Assembly: GCA_949126835.1 (NCBI GenBank)
Contig: OX421499.1
Location: 22,816,990 to 22,880,989 of the forward strand
DNA: 64,000 nt
Direction: 5' to 3'
Source: Anisus vortex
Lineage: Eukaryota; Mollusca; Gastropoda; Planorbidae
Positions 63,201 through 64,000 of the stretch are shown piece after piece. Position numbers and translations under genes: made by a program. The first letter of the stretch is position 1. Each line of letters opens with the position of its first letter. Below the pieces are notes generated by a model. The model worked only from the letters and a program-made list of their open reading frames with translations. It had not been told where the DNA came from and did not search any database.

Positions 63201-63288
63201 AAATATTTTTACATGACAATTAATTTAACTCTGTAGCAAGACCAAGGCCAAAAGCAAAAGAAATTTATAGAGAAAATAGTTAAAGCGT

Positions 63289-63323
<35 letters not shown>

Positions 63324-64000
63324 AGAAAGCTCTGTGGGTGTATTCAACCAATCATATTTATTAATTTAAAGACACTTGATCTTATTGCATAGTTTTGCGA
63401 TTTCATATCGAGCACGTGTCTTCGCTAGCTGAGTGGATAACGTATCGGACTGCCATGCGGGCGACCCGGGTGCGAACCTCCAAATAGTCTATACCTTTTT
63501 TCTACATTTTTTTTTCAAATAATGTTAAATTAATATTAAAATTGTAAGTCTACGAGCAACACCGGGCAATTAAGATTTTTGTTAAATAAAAAGACGTGCC
63601 TATTTTTTACTCGATTACAATAGTCTATATAAATGTCTTTAGTAAAAAAATATATTAAATTTTTTTTTTAAATCATCGTTGTCATTGTAGTTGATTTAGC
63701 TTGTAATTAATAAAAACAATTAACGTGTTTGTGATTATCATGCTTTTTATTTGCATATATATATATAATAGATACAATAATTTATTGGTCTACTAAACTT
63801 TCACAATTATGGTAATTATTGTCTAAACATTATCATTTGGTACACAAGAAAAAGATCTAGCCACTGATCAGTGGATCTAACTAACAGTTACTAATATTAA
63901 TTTATTGTTATCTCAGTTATGTGTTTAAGTTTTTACCATATAATTTTTACACCACCTTTTTAAGCGGCACAGATACGTAGTAATCAAACAAACTGGGTAG
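63201..64000. other. window end, AT-rich with microsatellite and tRNA-like unit
   Basis: A (ta)n run lies at about 63288-63320. A tRNA-like unit lies at about 63424-63482: A-box-like tagctgagtggataacg and B-box-like gggtgcgaacctc, resembling a decayed tRNA or SINE head. No coding sequence is recognised in the remainder. Confidence 0.45.

Noticed and set aside
63424..63482. Functional tRNA gene
   Set aside because: A- and B-box-like motifs exist, but a cloverleaf with paired acceptor stem could not be formed; more likely a decayed SINE head.

Overview
The window is AT-rich nuclear DNA of a metazoan, read as a lophotrochozoan, most likely a mollusc. Support comes from animal-type intron-exon genes (GPATCH1, SOCS6, COQ9, GLMN, TMEM231, a SNAG/Snail-type zinc finger), tRNA-derived SINEs, many hAT-type miniature transposons and intact or decayed LINEs. 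The taxon is inference; the bilaterian gene set is read directly from conserved protein stretches and phase-consistent splice sites.

Layout. 1-5.6 kb: the first three coding exons of GPATCH1 on the minus strand, with two foldback transposons and one hAT MITE in intron 2. 6.4-17.3 kb: a four-layer nest. A LINE 3' fragment is split by a hAT MITE (6766-17171), which is itself split by an element with 27-bp inverted ends (6808-9143) and by an apparently complete two-ORF LINE (9782-16760, 16-bp target duplication). 18.2-25 kb: a SINE, the single-exon SOCS6 coding region on the plus strand and a long T-rich flank containing a MITE. 26.4-33.2 kb: COQ9 on the minus strand (seven exons found, first exon not found), with a THAP-like remnant downstream and SINE and solo-LTR-like insertions in introns. 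35.4-37.3 kb: GLMN on the minus strand as one uninterrupted exon. 38.6-41.5 kb: SINE and a complex inverted and tandem repeat block.

41.9-47.1 kb: a complete seven-exon TMEM231 on the plus strand, whose 315 residues match the family length. 50.1-56.7 kb: a four-exon minus-strand transcription factor with an N-terminal SNAG-like motif and three C-terminal Snail-like zinc fingers joined by about 1,000 residues of unrecognised linker. Its introns and flank carry a 0.8-kb GATA array and a SINE. 57-64 kb: repeat-rich DNA with nested LINE remnants, hAT MITEs (several with perfect 8-bp duplications) and SINEs.

The host genes do not form an operon or pathway. COQ9 acts in mitochondrial ubiquinone synthesis, TMEM231 at the ciliary transition zone, GLMN and SOCS6 in cullin-RING ubiquitin ligase control, and GPATCH1 in splicing. 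No CRISPR array, prokaryotic operon or clearly functional tRNA or rRNA gene is seen.
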